Source of the DNA: Persicirhabdus sediminis
Lineage (GTDB): Bacteria; Verrucomicrobiota; Verrucomicrobiia; Verrucomicrobiales; Akkermansiaceae
NCBI RefSeq assembly: GCF_016595495.1
Contig: NZ_JAENIM010000022.1
Span: 24,377-88,376 of the forward strand
DNA length: 64,000 nt
Direction of reading: 5' to 3'
The notes under the pieces: generated by a model
Seen by the model: only the letters and a program-made list of their open reading frames with translations
What the model was told of the DNA's origin: nothing
Database searches by the model: none
Made by a program: the position numbers and the translations under genes
Shown here: piece after piece, positions 47,336-57,117 of the stretch
How the letters are laid out: every line of letters begins with the position of its first letter
Position numbering within the stretch: the stretch's first letter is position 1

Positions 47336-47369
47336 GAAAAACGCCTAACTGGCTAACCAGCTAGGCGTT
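47336..47369 (-). terminator. intrinsic terminator of metK-ahcY, minus strand
   Basis: AACGCCTA/TAGGCGTT plus CTGG/CCAG form a 12-pair stem with one mismatch and loop CTAA (47340-47369). On the minus strand it runs into T residues. It lies 39 bases after the ahcY stop. Confidence 0.85.
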
Positions 47370-47407
47370 ATCTATCTCTCAGCTATTACAGCTAGAGTAT
47401 GATTTGA

Positions 47408-48835
47408 TTAATAGCGGTAGTGAGCAGGCTTGTATGGGCCTTCAACCTTGACGCTGATGTAGTCAGCTTGCTCTTTAGATAGAGTGGTTAGCTTACAGCC
47501 AATTTTCTCAAGGTGCAGACGCGCAACTTCTTCGTCGAGTTCTTTTGAGAGCAGGTAAACTTTATTTTCGTAGTCTTCCTTATTTCTCCACAGATCGATC
47601 TGAGCGAGTGTCTGGTTAGCGAAGCTGTTGGACATGACAAAACTTGGGTGACCAGTAGCGCAGCCGAGGTTGACCAAACGACCTTCAGCGAGCATGAACA
47701 AGCTGTTGCCAGCTGGGAATGTGTATTTATCCACCTGTGGTTTGATGTTGAGTTTCTCGATACCAGGGAAGGCTTCGAGCTTCTCTACCTGAATCTCGTT
47801 ATCGAAGTGACCGATGTTACAGACGATGGCCTGGTCAGCCATTTTTTCCATGTGCTCGATAGTGATGATGTCTTTGTTACCAGTAGTGGTGACGTAGATG
47901 TTACCTTCGCCCAATGTGTCTTCGATAGGCATCACGCGGAATCCTTCCATCGCAGCTTGTAGTGCGCAGATTGGATCGATTTCGGTAACAATAATGTTAG
48001 CGCCCATGCCTTTAAGAGCTTGAGCACAACCTTTACCCACATCGCCGTAACCACAAACAACGGCCGTTTTGCCAGAAATCATGACGTCAGTAGCGCGCTT
48101 GATGCCGTCTACCAGACTTTCGCGGCAACCGTAAAGGTTGTCGAATTTAGACTTAGTAACAGAGTCGTTAACGTTGATGGCAGGGAAAAGCAGAGAACCA
48201 TTTTCCACCATCTGATAGAGGCGATGAACACCAGTAGTAGTTTCTTCAGAAACACCCTTGAGCTCAGGCACGACAGTGTTCCAGCGAGTTGGCTCTTCGG
48301 CGTGAATTTTCTTCAGCACGTTTTTGATGATGCCTTCCTCGGTGCTTTCAGCTGGCTGGTTTACCCAGTCGCTACCATTTTCTAACTCGTAACCTTTGTG
48401 GATGAGCAGAGTGGCGTCGCCACCATCATCAACGATCAGTTGAGGACCTTTTCCTCCAGGGAAAGTTAGAGCGTTAACTGTACACTCCCAGTACTCTTCA
48501 AGAGTTTCACCTTTCCAGGCAAAAACAGGAACTCCAGCTGCGGCAATGGCTGCGGCGGCGTGATCCTGAGTAGAGAAGATGTTGCATGAGCACCAGCGTA
48601 CGTCAGCGCCGAGGTCAACGAGAGTTTCGATGAGTACAGCAGTCTGAATGGTCATGTGCAGTGAGCCCATCACGCGCACACCTTGCAGTGGTTTTTCAGC
48701 TGAGTATTTCTCACGAATCGCCATCAAGCCTGGCATTTCGTGCTCGGCGACGTCGATTTCTTTGCGGCCAAAATCAGCCAAGCTGATGTCGGCGATTTTA
48801 TAATCTTGGGCAGTTTGTTCTAAAGTTGCTGTCAT
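47408..48835 (-). CDS. ahcY: adenosylhomocysteinase
   Basis: A 475-residue NAD-dependent enzyme that splits S-adenosylhomocysteine into adenosine and homocysteine and thus relieves product inhibition of methyltransferases. Visible features are the N-terminal [38 protein letters not shown] near 81, the NAD-binding [20 protein letters not shown] near 258, [30 protein letters not shown] and the conserved C-terminal YKPAHYRY. Length and ends fit the long bacterial form. metK lies 27 bases upstream, so the two enzymes of the methyl cycle form one operon. Confidence 0.97.
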   Translation of the reverse strand: MTATLEQTAQDYKIADISLADFGRKEIDVAEHEMPGLMAIREKYSAEKPLQGVRVMGSLHMTIQTAVLIETLVDLGADVRWCSCNIFSTQDHAAAAIAAAGVPVFAWKGETLEEYWECTVNALTFPGGKGPQLIVDDGGDATLLIHKGYELENGSDWVNQPAESTEEGIIKNVLKKIHAEEPTRWNTVVPELKGVSEETTTGVHRLYQMVENGSLLFPAINVNDSVTKSKFDNLYGCRESLVDGIKRATDVMISGKTAVVCGYGDVGKGCAQALKGMGANIIVTEIDPICALQAAMEGFRVMPIEDTLGEGNIYVTTTGNKDIITIEHMEKMADQAIVCNIGHFDNEIQVEKLEAFPGIEKLNIKPQVDKYTFPAGNSLFMLAEGRLVNLGCATGHPSFVMSNSFANQTLAQIDLWRNKEDYENKVYLLSKELDEEVARLHLEKIGCKLTTLSKEQADYISVKVEGPYKPAHYRY

Positions 48836-48862
48836 TTGATTAATTAGTTAAATTTGATAGGG

Positions 48863-50050
48863 TTAGACTGATGCTAGCTGGAGCTCAGCTACGGCTTGTT
48901 TGAGCTCGTCTACTTTGTTGATTTCTTCCCAAGGAAGATCGGCATCTTCACGACCGAAGTGACCGTAGTTAGTAGTCTTGCTGTAGATAGGGCGCAGTAA
49001 ATCTAGCTGAGCAACGATGTCAGCTGGCTTGAATGAGAAGACCTTCTTCACCGCTTCAACGATTTTTTCTTCATCTACCTTGGCGGTACCAAAGGTATCT
49101 ACCGAAATGCTAACTGGAGTTGGGTGACCAATTGCGTAGGCAACTTGGATCTCCACTTTGTTAGCCAGCTCGGCAGCGACGATATTTTTGGCCACCCATC
49201 TGCACATGTAGGCAGCTGAGCGGTCCACTTTGCTAGGGTCTTTACCAGAGAATGCACCACCACCGTGACGGCCCATACCACCATAGGTATCGACGATAAT
49301 TTTACGACCAGTGAGACCACAGTCACCTTCTGGCCCGCCGATGACGAACTTACCTGTTGGGTTGATTAGAATTTCCGTACTTTCATTGAGCAGCTCAGCA
49401 GGAATGATTTTATCAATCACCTTGGCCTTCAATGTGCTAGAAATTTCTTCATGGCTAACATCTTCAGTGTGCATGGTAGAAATTACCACAGCGGTAACCT
49501 CTGTAACTTTGTCATCTTCGTAGCGGCATGATACCTGAGTCTTGGCATCTGGGCGCAGCCAGTTGAGCTCACCATCTTTGCGCAAACGAGTCACTTCTTG
49601 CGCCAGCTGGTGGGCGTAAGTCACAGGAGCAGGCATCAGCTGAGGGGTCTCGTTAGATGCATAACCAAACATCAAACCCTGATCGCCAGCGCCTTGTTCT
49701 TCGTGAGCTTTTCCTTCAGCACCTTTATCATCAACCCCTTGGGCAATGTCGCCTGACTGCTGGCCGAGAGCATTGATGAAGACAAAACGATCCGCGTGAA
49801 ATGCACAGCCGTCATGGACGTAACCAATTTCTTTGATCGCCTCGTAAACAGCTGTCTGATAATTAAAATCAGAGTTGGTAGAGATCTCACCAGCCAGCAC
49901 AACCATGTTGTCCTTGACCAGCGTTTCACAAGCCACACGGCTATTCGGGTCGCCCTCCAGGCAACGATCTAGGATGTAATCACTGATTGTATCACAGACC
50001 TTATCTGGATGACCTTCAGTTACTGACTCAGATGAAAATATATAGCTCAT
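48863..50050 (-). CDS. metK: S-adenosylmethionine synthetase
   Basis: A 395-residue enzyme that makes S-adenosylmethionine from methionine and ATP. Signatures are [20 protein letters not shown] at the start, [12 protein letters not shown] near 122, and the phosphate-binding [20 protein letters not shown] near 257-276. It heads the metK-ahcY operon and is transcribed away from the ELM1-family gene. The leader has two overlapping hairpins close to the start codon (listed separately) but no recognised SAM riboswitch. Confidence 0.98.
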   Translation of the reverse strand: MSYIFSSESVTEGHPDKVCDTISDYILDRCLEGDPNSRVACETLVKDNMVVLAGEISTNSDFNYQTAVYEAIKEIGYVHDGCAFHADRFVFINALGQQSGDIAQGVDDKGAEGKAHEEQGAGDQGLMFGYASNETPQLMPAPVTYAHQLAQEVTRLRKDGELNWLRPDAKTQVSCRYEDDKVTEVTAVVISTMHTEDVSHEEISSTLKAKVIDKIIPAELLNESTEILINPTGKFVIGGPEGDCGLTGRKIIVDTYGGMGRHGGGAFSGKDPSKVDRSAAYMCRWVAKNIVAAELANKVEIQVAYAIGHPTPVSISVDTFGTAKVDEEKIVEAVKKVFSFKPADIVAQLDLLRPIYSKTTNYGHFGREDADLPWEEINKVDELKQAVAELQLASV

Positions 50051-50060
50051 AATCTTATGC

Positions 50061-50093
50061 GTTGAATGTTCGCATCAACAAATCTTGATTTGT
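50061..50093 (-). promoter_or_regulatory. two overlapping hairpins in the metK leader
   Basis: On the minus strand ACAAATC-AA-GATTTGT (50078-50093) is followed by GTTG-ATG-CGAA-CAT-t-CAAC (50061-50079), a 7-bp stem with one bulged T and a CGAA tetraloop. They share two bases and sit 11 bases before the metK ATG, so they could alternate and affect translation. Regulation is a guess; no known riboswitch consensus is matched. Confidence 0.35.
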
Positions 50094-50211
50094 AGATATA
50101 TCACATTCAGACAAGGTCAACCCCATTATTTGAATCAATTTTGCTCTGGTCCAATTTTGCAGGCTTGTACTCGGTCAGCATCTCGTAGAATAATGACAAC
50201 TCAACCGATAC

Positions 50212-51153
50212 ATGATTCACGTGAAAAATAGCCTATGGATACTAAGCGACGGCAAACTTGGCCACCAAAACCAATCATTGGGTTTGGCCGAAGCCCTCGC
50301 CAATCAGTTTCCCCCTGAGCAAAAACCCCGAATCGAAATCACCTCACTGAGCGGCTGGCTCTGGCAGAGGCTTTGCCAAGTCCGGCGAGCATCGCGCGCT
50401 TTTGACTCCCCGCCCATTGCCATCATCGCAGCTGGGCACAAAACCCACCTGCCACTCATGCGGGCCGCCAGCAAACTCAAGGCGCCGAGCATTTTGCTGA
50501 TGAAGCCATCGCTGCCATGCAAATACTTTGATCACTGCCTCGTGCCCGAGCACGACCTGCTCGACAAAACAGCCTGCCCAAATACCATCACCACCAAAGG
50601 CGCCCTCAACCGCGTGCCAGCTCACAGCCAGCAGACTGCTATTCCCAAAGAAAACCTAGGACTAGTGCTGCTTGGCGGCGAATCCAAAGAATTTACCTGC
50701 GACAGCGAGACGCTAGCTAGCCAGCTGCAAGAAATCGCTAACCACTCAGACATCAAACAATGGCAAGTGACCGACTCACGCCGCAGCCCAGTAGACCTGC
50801 TCTGCAAGATTGATTCCTCGCTGTACGAAAAGTTTCCCCACCAGGAAACCAATGCCGACTGGCTACCATCCCAGCTAAGTAGCGCCAAAGAAGTATGGGT
50901 CACCCGAGATAGCATCTCCATGATCTACGAGGCGCTCAGCTCCGGCGCAAAAGTGGGCCTACTACCCATGCCGCGCAAAAATAAAGACTCCCGAGTCAGC
51001 CGCGGCGTTGACGAGCTGCTCAACGATAAATTCCTCACCTCATTTGAAGAATGGCAGCAAACTCGCCAGCTCCACACAGCACCACATATTCTCAGCGAAG
51101 CCAGCCGCTGTGCCGAGCTGTTATACGAAAAGCTTGCCCTCAAGCCATCTTAA
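50212..51153 (+). CDS. ELM1-family protein (mitochondrial-fission ELM1-like)
   Basis: A 313-residue protein of the family named after plant ELM1, common in proteobacteria and other Gram-negatives. The N-terminal WILSDGKLGHQNQSLGLAEA and the C-terminal VWVTRDSISMIYEALSSGAK are the two conserved blocks; the latter resembles donor-binding regions of GT-B glycosyltransferases. The bacterial role is unknown, but such genes are often next to lipopolysaccharide genes, as here, where rmlB follows after 57 bases. It is divergent from metK. Confidence 0.85.
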   Translation: MIHVKNSLWILSDGKLGHQNQSLGLAEALANQFPPEQKPRIEITSLSGWLWQRLCQVRRASRAFDSPPIAIIAAGHKTHLPLMRAASKLKAPSILLMKPSLPCKYFDHCLVPEHDLLDKTACPNTITTKGALNRVPAHSQQTAIPKENLGLVLLGGESKEFTCDSETLASQLQEIANHSDIKQWQVTDSRRSPVDLLCKIDSSLYEKFPHQETNADWLPSQLSSAKEVWVTRDSISMIYEALSSGAKVGLLPMPRKNKDSRVSRGVDELLNDKFLTSFEEWQQTRQLHTAPHILSEASRCAELLYEKLALKPS

Positions 51154-51210
51154 GGCAAATTCAGCAAGGGCTGCTCATGCAGCAGCCCCAAAACTTGCTT
51201 GCCTCAGTAT

Positions 51211-52221
51211 ATGAAAATTCTAGTCACAGGTGGCTCAGGCTTCATCGGCTCGGCGCTCATCCGCCTTCTCATCGGTGAATCCGACCACCAAGTCGTCAAC
51301 ATCGACAAACTCACCTACGCGGCGAATCCAGCGGCTCTAGCCGAGGTTCAAGACAATCCAAGATATCGTTTTTACCGTGCGGATATCTGCGACAGAGTGC
51401 AAATACGCGAGCTCATCCAAAGCGAAAAACCTGACGTCATCTTTCACCTCGCGGCAGAATCACATGTCGACCGCTCGATTGACTCACCAAGCGAGTTTAT
51501 TCAAACCAACATCATAGGCACCTACACCCTCCTTGAGCTAGCCGCTGATTATTTCCAATCCCAGCCAGCTGAAAAAAAACAAGGTTTCAGATTCATCCAC
51601 ATCTCCACAGACGAAGTCTACGGCGACCTGCCCGAAGGTGGCAAATTTACCGAGCAAAACGCCTACAAACCCAGCTCCCCCTATTCAGCCAGCAAAGCAT
51701 CTGCCGACCACCTCGTGCGAGCTTGGCACCGCACATACCAGTTGCCCATCATCATCACCAACTGCTCAAATAACTTCGGCCCCTACCAGCATCCAGAAAA
51801 GCTCATCCCCAAAACCATCACCAACGCGCTAGCTGGAAAACCCATCCCCATCTACGGCAGCGGCAAACAAGTCCGCGATTGGCTCCACGTAGAAGACCAC
51901 GCCTGTGCCCTTAAGCTAGTCATGGAAAAAGGTACCATCGGTGAGACCTATAACATCGGCAGCAACAACGAAATGCAGAACATCGAAGTCGTCACCACTA
52001 TCTGCCAAATCCTCGACCAAATGATTCCCAAAAAACCAAATCACATTTCCAGCTTCGCTGAGCTTATCACAAAGGTAGCCGACAGAGCCGGTCACGATTT
52101 CAGGTACGCCATAGACGCCACAAAACTGCAAAGCCAGCTAGGCTGGCAGCCGACAGAAGGCTTCAAAGATAAGCTTAATAGACTGTGCATCGACTCGGGT
52201 GCAATGTATAATACAGCTTGA
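51211..52221 (+). CDS. rmlB: dTDP-glucose 4,6-dehydratase
   Basis: A 336-residue extended short-chain dehydrogenase that makes dTDP-4-keto-6-deoxyglucose, the precursor of dTDP-rhamnose and related sugars. The ATG at 51211 starts at the NAD-binding motif ([17 protein letters not shown]). [20 protein letters not shown] near 80, [15 protein letters not shown] near 130, and the catalytic [20 protein letters not shown] near 160 (Tyr and Lys) are clear. A TTG 4 codons upstream is a less likely start. The other rhamnose genes (rmlA, rmlC, rmlD) are not in the window. Confidence 0.95.
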   Translation: MKILVTGGSGFIGSALIRLLIGESDHQVVNIDKLTYAANPAALAEVQDNPRYRFYRADICDRVQIRELIQSEKPDVIFHLAAESHVDRSIDSPSEFIQTNIIGTYTLLELAADYFQSQPAEKKQGFRFIHISTDEVYGDLPEGGKFTEQNAYKPSSPYSASKASADHLVRAWHRTYQLPIIITNCSNNFGPYQHPEKLIPKTITNALAGKPIPIYGSGKQVRDWLHVEDHACALKLVMEKGTIGETYNIGSNNEMQNIEVVTTICQILDQMIPKKPNHISSFAELITKVADRAGHDFRYAIDATKLQSQLGWQPTEGFKDKLNRLCIDSGAMYNTA

Positions 52222-52247
52222 CCTATTTCTCAATTTCATTTCTCCAT

Positions 52248-52883
52248 ATGAATATCATCAATAACATCTTCACACGCTTTTTGAACCCTCGGGTTATCCA
52301 ATATAGCCCACCAAGAAGCGGTAGCACATTAGTCTACAATATTCTCAGAGAAATCTTCCCGCAGAAACAAATCATCAAAACGCATGCCTTGGAGCGCCGT
52401 TTCGAACGAGATCAGATCGTCTCCACTTACCGCAACCCTCTTGACGCGATCAGTTCATCAATTAATAGATACAAACTGGAAGCGACAGATGATGTCATCG
52501 AGCAACAAATTCAGGAATTTAAAGAAAACGGACTCTATGACATCTTTAAAGTCATTGATTCACCTAAAACTCTTTTACTAAAATACGAAGATTTCTACGA
52601 TAATTTTGATTACATCTACGCCAACTTAGAATCACATTTCAACATTACCCTTAATCAGGAACTTAAAGATTCAATATCCAGTAAACTCTCTATCCCCTCT
52701 GTCAAAAAAATGACAGCCAAGATGAACGACTTTAGTGAGTTTGACCCAGAAAACCACTTTCATGGCAATCATATATCTGAGTTCAACGGCCAAATTGGCC
52801 GCTATAATCAGGTGCTAAATAAACAACAGGCGGAGCACATTCGTACAGAACTAGCCGATTATATGAAACATTTTGGCTATTAA
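52248..52883 (+). CDS. sulfotransferase-like protein
   Basis: A 211-residue protein with the two PAPS-binding motifs of cytosolic/Golgi-type sulfotransferases: a P-loop QYSPPRSGSTLVYNIL (about 18-33) and the 3'-phosphate motif VSTYRNPLDAISSSINRY (about 58-75). It would transfer sulfate from PAPS to a hydroxyl group, most likely of a glycan given the neighbours. The ATG at 52248 is chosen; an in-frame start at 52218 would overlap rmlB. The gene is AT-rich, contains no AGCT and only one CTAG, unlike the surrounding genes, which suggests recent acquisition. Confidence 0.8.
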   Translation: MNIINNIFTRFLNPRVIQYSPPRSGSTLVYNILREIFPQKQIIKTHALERRFERDQIVSTYRNPLDAISSSINRYKLEATDDVIEQQIQEFKENGLYDIFKVIDSPKTLLLKYEDFYDNFDYIYANLESHFNITLNQELKDSISSKLSIPSVKKMTAKMNDFSEFDPENHFHGNHISEFNGQIGRYNQVLNKQQAEHIRTELADYMKHFGY

Positions 52884-52999
52884 ATCAGCCCATCGCCAGA
52901 TACTTTAATACTTATGTTTCTTTAAATCTCAGCGTGACATTAGCTGCAATCTTGATAGATAACAGCGACCTAACTCTCTAATTTAACTAACCAACACGT

Positions 53000-53890
53000 A
53001 TGTCATCACACTCGCAAACCCAATATCTAAATTCAACACTCTGCATTTGTATCGCCATATACAACCATGCCGAATATATTGAAGATTGCCTGCGCAGTAT
53101 TTTTGACCAAAAACTACCTAATATCTCAGTCATAATCTGTGATGATAAATCCACAGATAATTCACTGCAAGTCATCGGCAACTTGTCTAAAAAGTGGCCC
53201 ATCACCATTCTCTCAAACAAACAAAATAAAGGTGTTTCAGAGACGTTTAACCACATCTATGCCAATGCCCCTGAATGTGATTATTACATGAACCTTGGCT
53301 CTGACGATAGGCTTGAGACTGGCGCTCTTCAGAAAATGCTAACATTCATGCAACAAAACCAGCATGTTGCGGCAGTAACAGGTGGCTATCATGTCATAGA
53401 CGAAAACGGCAATAGGTCAAACTCTGGCCCTCCAGCTAAATATACACCAGGTCCACTTGACGCTTATGACTGGTCACTAGGTCAGCGCGAGCTCCCCCAC
53501 CCATGGCTGATGATACGAGCCGCCGCGCATAAAGAGATGAGGCCGATCCCTAGCTACCTCATATTCGAAGACCTCTACATGGTCATGTGGCTCGTTTCTG
53601 AAAAGCAAACCATTCACTGCTTGGACGATATTACCTTCTCCTATAGGCAACACAGCTCCAACAACTCAAGTAACCACTTCAAAACAGGGCTCGCGGTACT
53701 CGAAACATGTCTAGAGTTCTATTCATCAAGAATTGCCCGTAACTATCTCAAGTGCCATTATTTCTATAACAAGAAAAAGCTCGTCCGCTTCTGGATAAAC
53801 ACAGCAAATTGCTTTCCAGCACTGCACAACCTATCTAAAAAGCAACTCCTCCATGCGGCTTCATCTCTCAAGGCCTCAGCAACAAAATGA
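53000..53890 (+). CDS. family 2 glycosyltransferase
   Basis: A 296-residue GT-A enzyme that uses a nucleotide sugar. The start LCICIAIYNHAEYIEDCLRS (about 14-33), SVIICDDKSTDNSLQ near 43 (first Asp pair), and MNLGSDDRLETGAL near 96 (DxD-like metal site) are typical of GT2. The acceptor is unknown. Its stop overlaps the start of the next gene (ATGA), so the two are translationally coupled. Confidence 0.88.
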   Translation: MSSHSQTQYLNSTLCICIAIYNHAEYIEDCLRSIFDQKLPNISVIICDDKSTDNSLQVIGNLSKKWPITILSNKQNKGVSETFNHIYANAPECDYYMNLGSDDRLETGALQKMLTFMQQNQHVAAVTGGYHVIDENGNRSNSGPPAKYTPGPLDAYDWSLGQRELPHPWLMIRAAAHKEMRPIPSYLIFEDLYMVMWLVSEKQTIHCLDDITFSYRQHSSNNSSNHFKTGLAVLETCLEFYSSRIARNYLKCHYFYNKKKLVRFWINTANCFPALHNLSKKQLLHAASSLKASATK

Positions 53891-55008
53891 AGGTTCTTAT
53901 ATTAGTAGACCATCTCAGAGGAGGAGGTGCTGAAAAGGTCACTATTAGACTAGCTAAGGCTCTCGTCGATAAAGGCCATATGGTTTCAATAGTAGTTATT
54001 GAAGACGATAAATCATATCTTGAACTACCTGCTCAGGTCTACTTTGAAGCTTGGAACCTAGAAGAGATCCGACATTGGCGAGCTCACAAAAAGTCGGCTA
54101 TACCCAATATCTCAGCTCAACTGAATGAGATAAATAAACGCCAAGGAGATTTTGACCTCATACTTGTCGCATGGGAGCACTCTCATTGCCTAGCAAACCA
54201 ATTACCACAAGATAAAACATGGCTATGGATCCACAGTCAAATAGCCGACTGGCCGCATCCTCAATCTACATTTAACCCTCTAAAACGTCTACAATCATAC
54301 AAACTAGGACGCAAGCAGCAGCGGGCAAACAAGCAACTCAGAAAGATCTACCAGCACACAAAAGCTATTGGTGTAACTATTGACGTCCTCACTGGCTTAG
54401 AAAAGCGTGTAGGCTTTGAGTTTGCCCACAAAATATCTATTCCTAATGTTCTAGATATTGATGAACTTAACGGTCTAGCAAACCAGCCGTTACCTAAAGA
54501 CCTAACTCAACCTGCAATCATGTTCTTAGGCCGCTTGACCGAAGCAAAAGGAGCATTCGATGCGATTCACGCGTTCAAGCAATCCAACATCGATGGTCAA
54601 CTCTGGATGGTGGGAGATGGTGCTGATAGAGACAAACTCGTAGCCTTATCTGAAAAATTAGGCGTTAAAAATAAGGTTATCTTCACTGGTTTCTTATCCA
54701 ACCCATACCCCTTACTTAAAGCCTGTAAATGCCTCATACTAACGAGTTACTCAGAAGGTCTCCCAACAGTATTATGCGAAGCAATTGCCCTTAAGACGCC
54801 CTGTATCAGTACTAAAAGCTCTAGCGGACCTTCTGAAATATTAATAGGCCCACTAGCTGTCGGCCTTGTAGACGTTGGCAATACCCCTCAAATATCAGCT
54901 AAGATCAAAGATTTCTGGGAAAATCCAATAATTCCCCAGGCTGAACTTGCCAAACGGTATTCCCCAGATGTGATCGCTAACGAGTTTTTAAGTCTCGTAG
55001 CTGACTGA
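53887..55008 (+). CDS. family 4 glycosyltransferase
   Basis: A 373-residue GT-B enzyme. N-terminal LVDHLRGGGAEKVTIRLAKA (acceptor-side Gly loop), FLGRLTEAKGAFDAIHAFKQ near 215, LWMVGDGADRDKL, and the donor-binding E-x7-E block YSEGLPTVLCEAIALKTPCI near 292. It overlaps the preceding GT2 gene by 4 bases. Its 3' end overlaps the 3' end of the convergent ligase/polymerase gene by 32 bases. Confidence 0.9.
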   Translation: MKVLILVDHLRGGGAEKVTIRLAKALVDKGHMVSIVVIEDDKSYLELPAQVYFEAWNLEEIRHWRAHKKSAIPNISAQLNEINKRQGDFDLILVAWEHSHCLANQLPQDKTWLWIHSQIADWPHPQSTFNPLKRLQSYKLGRKQQRANKQLRKIYQHTKAIGVTIDVLTGLEKRVGFEFAHKISIPNVLDIDELNGLANQPLPKDLTQPAIMFLGRLTEAKGAFDAIHAFKQSNIDGQLWMVGDGADRDKLVALSEKLGVKNKVIFTGFLSNPYPLLKACKCLILTSYSEGLPTVLCEAIALKTPCISTKSSSGPSEILIGPLAVGLVDVGNTPQISAKIKDFWENPIIPQAELAKRYSPDVIANEFLSLVAD

Positions 55009-56251
55009 TCAAAGTCTTCAGCGTTTCTTTCCTCGTGAACTCATTATGGATTGCCATACCTACAGGAATCCAAAAAATAAGCACGTCTGGTGAAAACTTA
55101 TAGACAACATCTACTACACCACGGCCGTCCACACAGAGAGGTAGACCGCCAAGCCCTAGAAGTAACAGTATCTTGATCTGGTGATGCTTTAACTCTAGCC
55201 CAGCCTGTACTAAAGTTTTAATACTGACTGATATAAGTAGAAATAGGCCGAAAAAACCTCCGTGAAAGAAAGCTGCTAAGTAAACACTATGAGAATGAGG
55301 GAAACCTAAAGGGTTATATAAACAAGCATCGTTAGCTAACAAACCCTTACCGAAAATATACTCATTCGCGTGCATGCGCCCCAGCAACTGCTGCCAGAAG
55401 GCTATCCTGCCTGAATCTTTTCGATCTACTAGGCCCTCTGCTGAGGTAAGAATTCGTTTCTCTTCCCCAGCGAAACTGGTTTCAGCATAACTGGATAACC
55501 AGAAATAACAGCCGAAGGCTACCATCAAAGCTAAGATAGGTACAATAACCCGCTTATCTCTCATCAGCAGTATGTACATGGCGAGCATAATAAGAACTCC
55601 TAATATGCCACCGCGTGACGATGTTAATAAAACTGCAGTAAAACAGATAACCAAGAGAGACATATCAAGACCTGCTAGACCTATGCTTTTATCACGCATA
55701 TGTAAAAGGAGCATGAAAAAGGCAGCCAACCCATACACCCTAACGGAATGATTTGCATGTATGAAGCTGAAATAATGATCCAAGCGTGCTTGGGGCTGAA
55801 AATCTATCAAGAATTGAATAATATCGTGACTAATACCAATACAAGCTATGATTAGTAAGCCGTATGCTAGACGCCTATATTGTCCAAAAACTGGTGCCGC
55901 CTGATGATAGGCCAGTATGAAAAAAACTACATAACAAACTCTTCGAAAATAACCAAATACATCACCAGTATCCGAGACGCTTTCTCCCCACAAGACACTT
56001 ACAAAGATGTAACCTAGCAATACTAGGACCCATTTAAATAAGCTGGATCCCCTGAAAAGTTGATAGAAGCTGGCTGGCTGCAGCAAAACCACCGGAGATA
56101 TAATTAGTATGGTAAATAGCGAGCTACCAATCTTATGCGCGGGCGCAACTATAGTGATCAACGCAAAAAGCGCCAAACCTACAGCACACAAATACGAGCA
56201 TATTTCTGCTCTTTTTTGAAATTTTGAAATATAGTTTTGATAGTACTGCAT
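54977..56251 (-). CDS. O-antigen ligase/polymerase family membrane protein (Wzy/WaaL-like)
   Basis: A 424-residue protein with 10-12 predicted membrane spans and a large periplasmic loop. The loop has SGRIAFWQQLLGRMHANEYI and then FPHSHSVYLAAFFHGGFFGL, the area that holds the conserved His in O-antigen ligases; TSSRGGILGVLI lies before it. It either joins O-antigen to lipid A core or polymerises repeat units. The ATG at 56251 is preferred because the upstream frame (to 56332) would overlap the previous gene by 46 bases; this ATG has a weak AGAAG just upstream. Confidence 0.85.
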   Translation of the reverse strand: MQYYQNYISKFQKRAEICSYLCAVGLALFALITIVAPAHKIGSSLFTILIISPVVLLQPASFYQLFRGSSLFKWVLVLLGYIFVSVLWGESVSDTGDVFGYFRRVCYVVFFILAYHQAAPVFGQYRRLAYGLLIIACIGISHDIIQFLIDFQPQARLDHYFSFIHANHSVRVYGLAAFFMLLLHMRDKSIGLAGLDMSLLVICFTAVLLTSSRGGILGVLIMLAMYILLMRDKRVIVPILALMVAFGCYFWLSSYAETSFAGEEKRILTSAEGLVDRKDSGRIAFWQQLLGRMHANEYIFGKGLLANDACLYNPLGFPHSHSVYLAAFFHGGFFGLFLLISVSIKTLVQAGLELKHHQIKILLLLGLGGLPLCVDGRGVVDVVYKFSPDVLIFWIPVGMAIHNEFTRKETLKTLISQLRDLKTR

Positions 56252-56286
56252 GTTTCTTCTAATTTGAGTGATCTCGCTAACCTCGA

Positions 56287-57045
56287 TCAAATCATTTTCT
56301 TTATATGGGCGTAGTAGCGAAATAATATCCAATTACTCAGACGCCACCACTTCTTCCTAGCTTTCACAAAAATAAGCGATAACAAATCATACTCATATCG
56401 CATTAATTTAGGTGGGTCATTTTGAATGGTACTCTCATCTTCTAATGCATGACACACAATTGGTGGATCTATCGCTCTGATTACACAGCCATGAAACCAT
56501 GGTCGGCATAGCACCATGTCAATGGCATCATGTATTTCTGTTATGCTATCTAAAAACTTTCTAGCGGCGCCTTTAGTAACAGCATAACACTGTGTTCCCA
56601 TGTCGTAATAACGTAAACTGGCAATACTATAATGATCGTCGATAGCTTTTTCTATCACCTCTTTTCGGCTTGCTATATGTCGATGTAGATAGAGTAATTC
56701 CCAATGCTCTTCATAAACAGCTAAAGAATGCATCAACTGGTTTAAATCACCAACGAGTTTTACATCATCTTCCATAATTACAGCCCAAGGAAGATCGCCA
56801 TTTGCGATTTGCTCCATTACCCGTAAATGACTCAAGAAACAGCCCATTTCGCCTCCACTCATAGGCCTGACAGAATGAACCTTACGTAATCTATCCGTGT
56901 AGAGGTCACTCATTTCACCAGCGTCTTTTCCGCGGCCATCTACTGCTTCAACAAATTCATATGGAAAATCCAGCCCATGCAGTACTTGCTCACATTTCTT
57001 CCGTCTCACCACGGAATCCTTTAAATTAATTACAAATACCTTCAT
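56287..57045 (-). CDS. family 25 glycosyltransferase (LPS biosynthesis type)
   Basis: A 252-residue protein of the GT25 family, which includes LPS beta-galactosyltransferases such as LgtB and LgtE. Start MKVFVINLKDSVVRRKKCEQ, then GEMGCFLSHLRVMEQIANGD near 66 and WAVIMEDDVKL near 87 (DxD-like metal site) are typical. The C-terminal 40 residues are basic and hydrophobic and may touch the membrane. It adds a sugar, perhaps galactose, to the growing surface glycan. Confidence 0.88.
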   Translation of the reverse strand: MKVFVINLKDSVVRRKKCEQVLHGLDFPYEFVEAVDGRGKDAGEMSDLYTDRLRKVHSVRPMSGGEMGCFLSHLRVMEQIANGDLPWAVIMEDDVKLVGDLNQLMHSLAVYEEHWELLYLHRHIASRKEVIEKAIDDHYSIASLRYYDMGTQCYAVTKGAARKFLDSITEIHDAIDMVLCRPWFHGCVIRAIDPPIVCHALEDESTIQNDPPKLMRYEYDLLSLIFVKARKKWWRLSNWILFRYYAHIKKMI

Positions 57046-57117
57046 CGCCTTGTTGATAAAATAATCCTAATAACTAACAAATTGCCCATCATCAATTTCA
57101 CCTATTCAACATAGCGT

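Noticed and set aside
50051..50211. A SAM or SAH riboswitch ahead of metK-ahcY.
   Set aside because: I looked for the conserved cores of known SAM and SAH riboswitches and found none; only two small hairpins are present.
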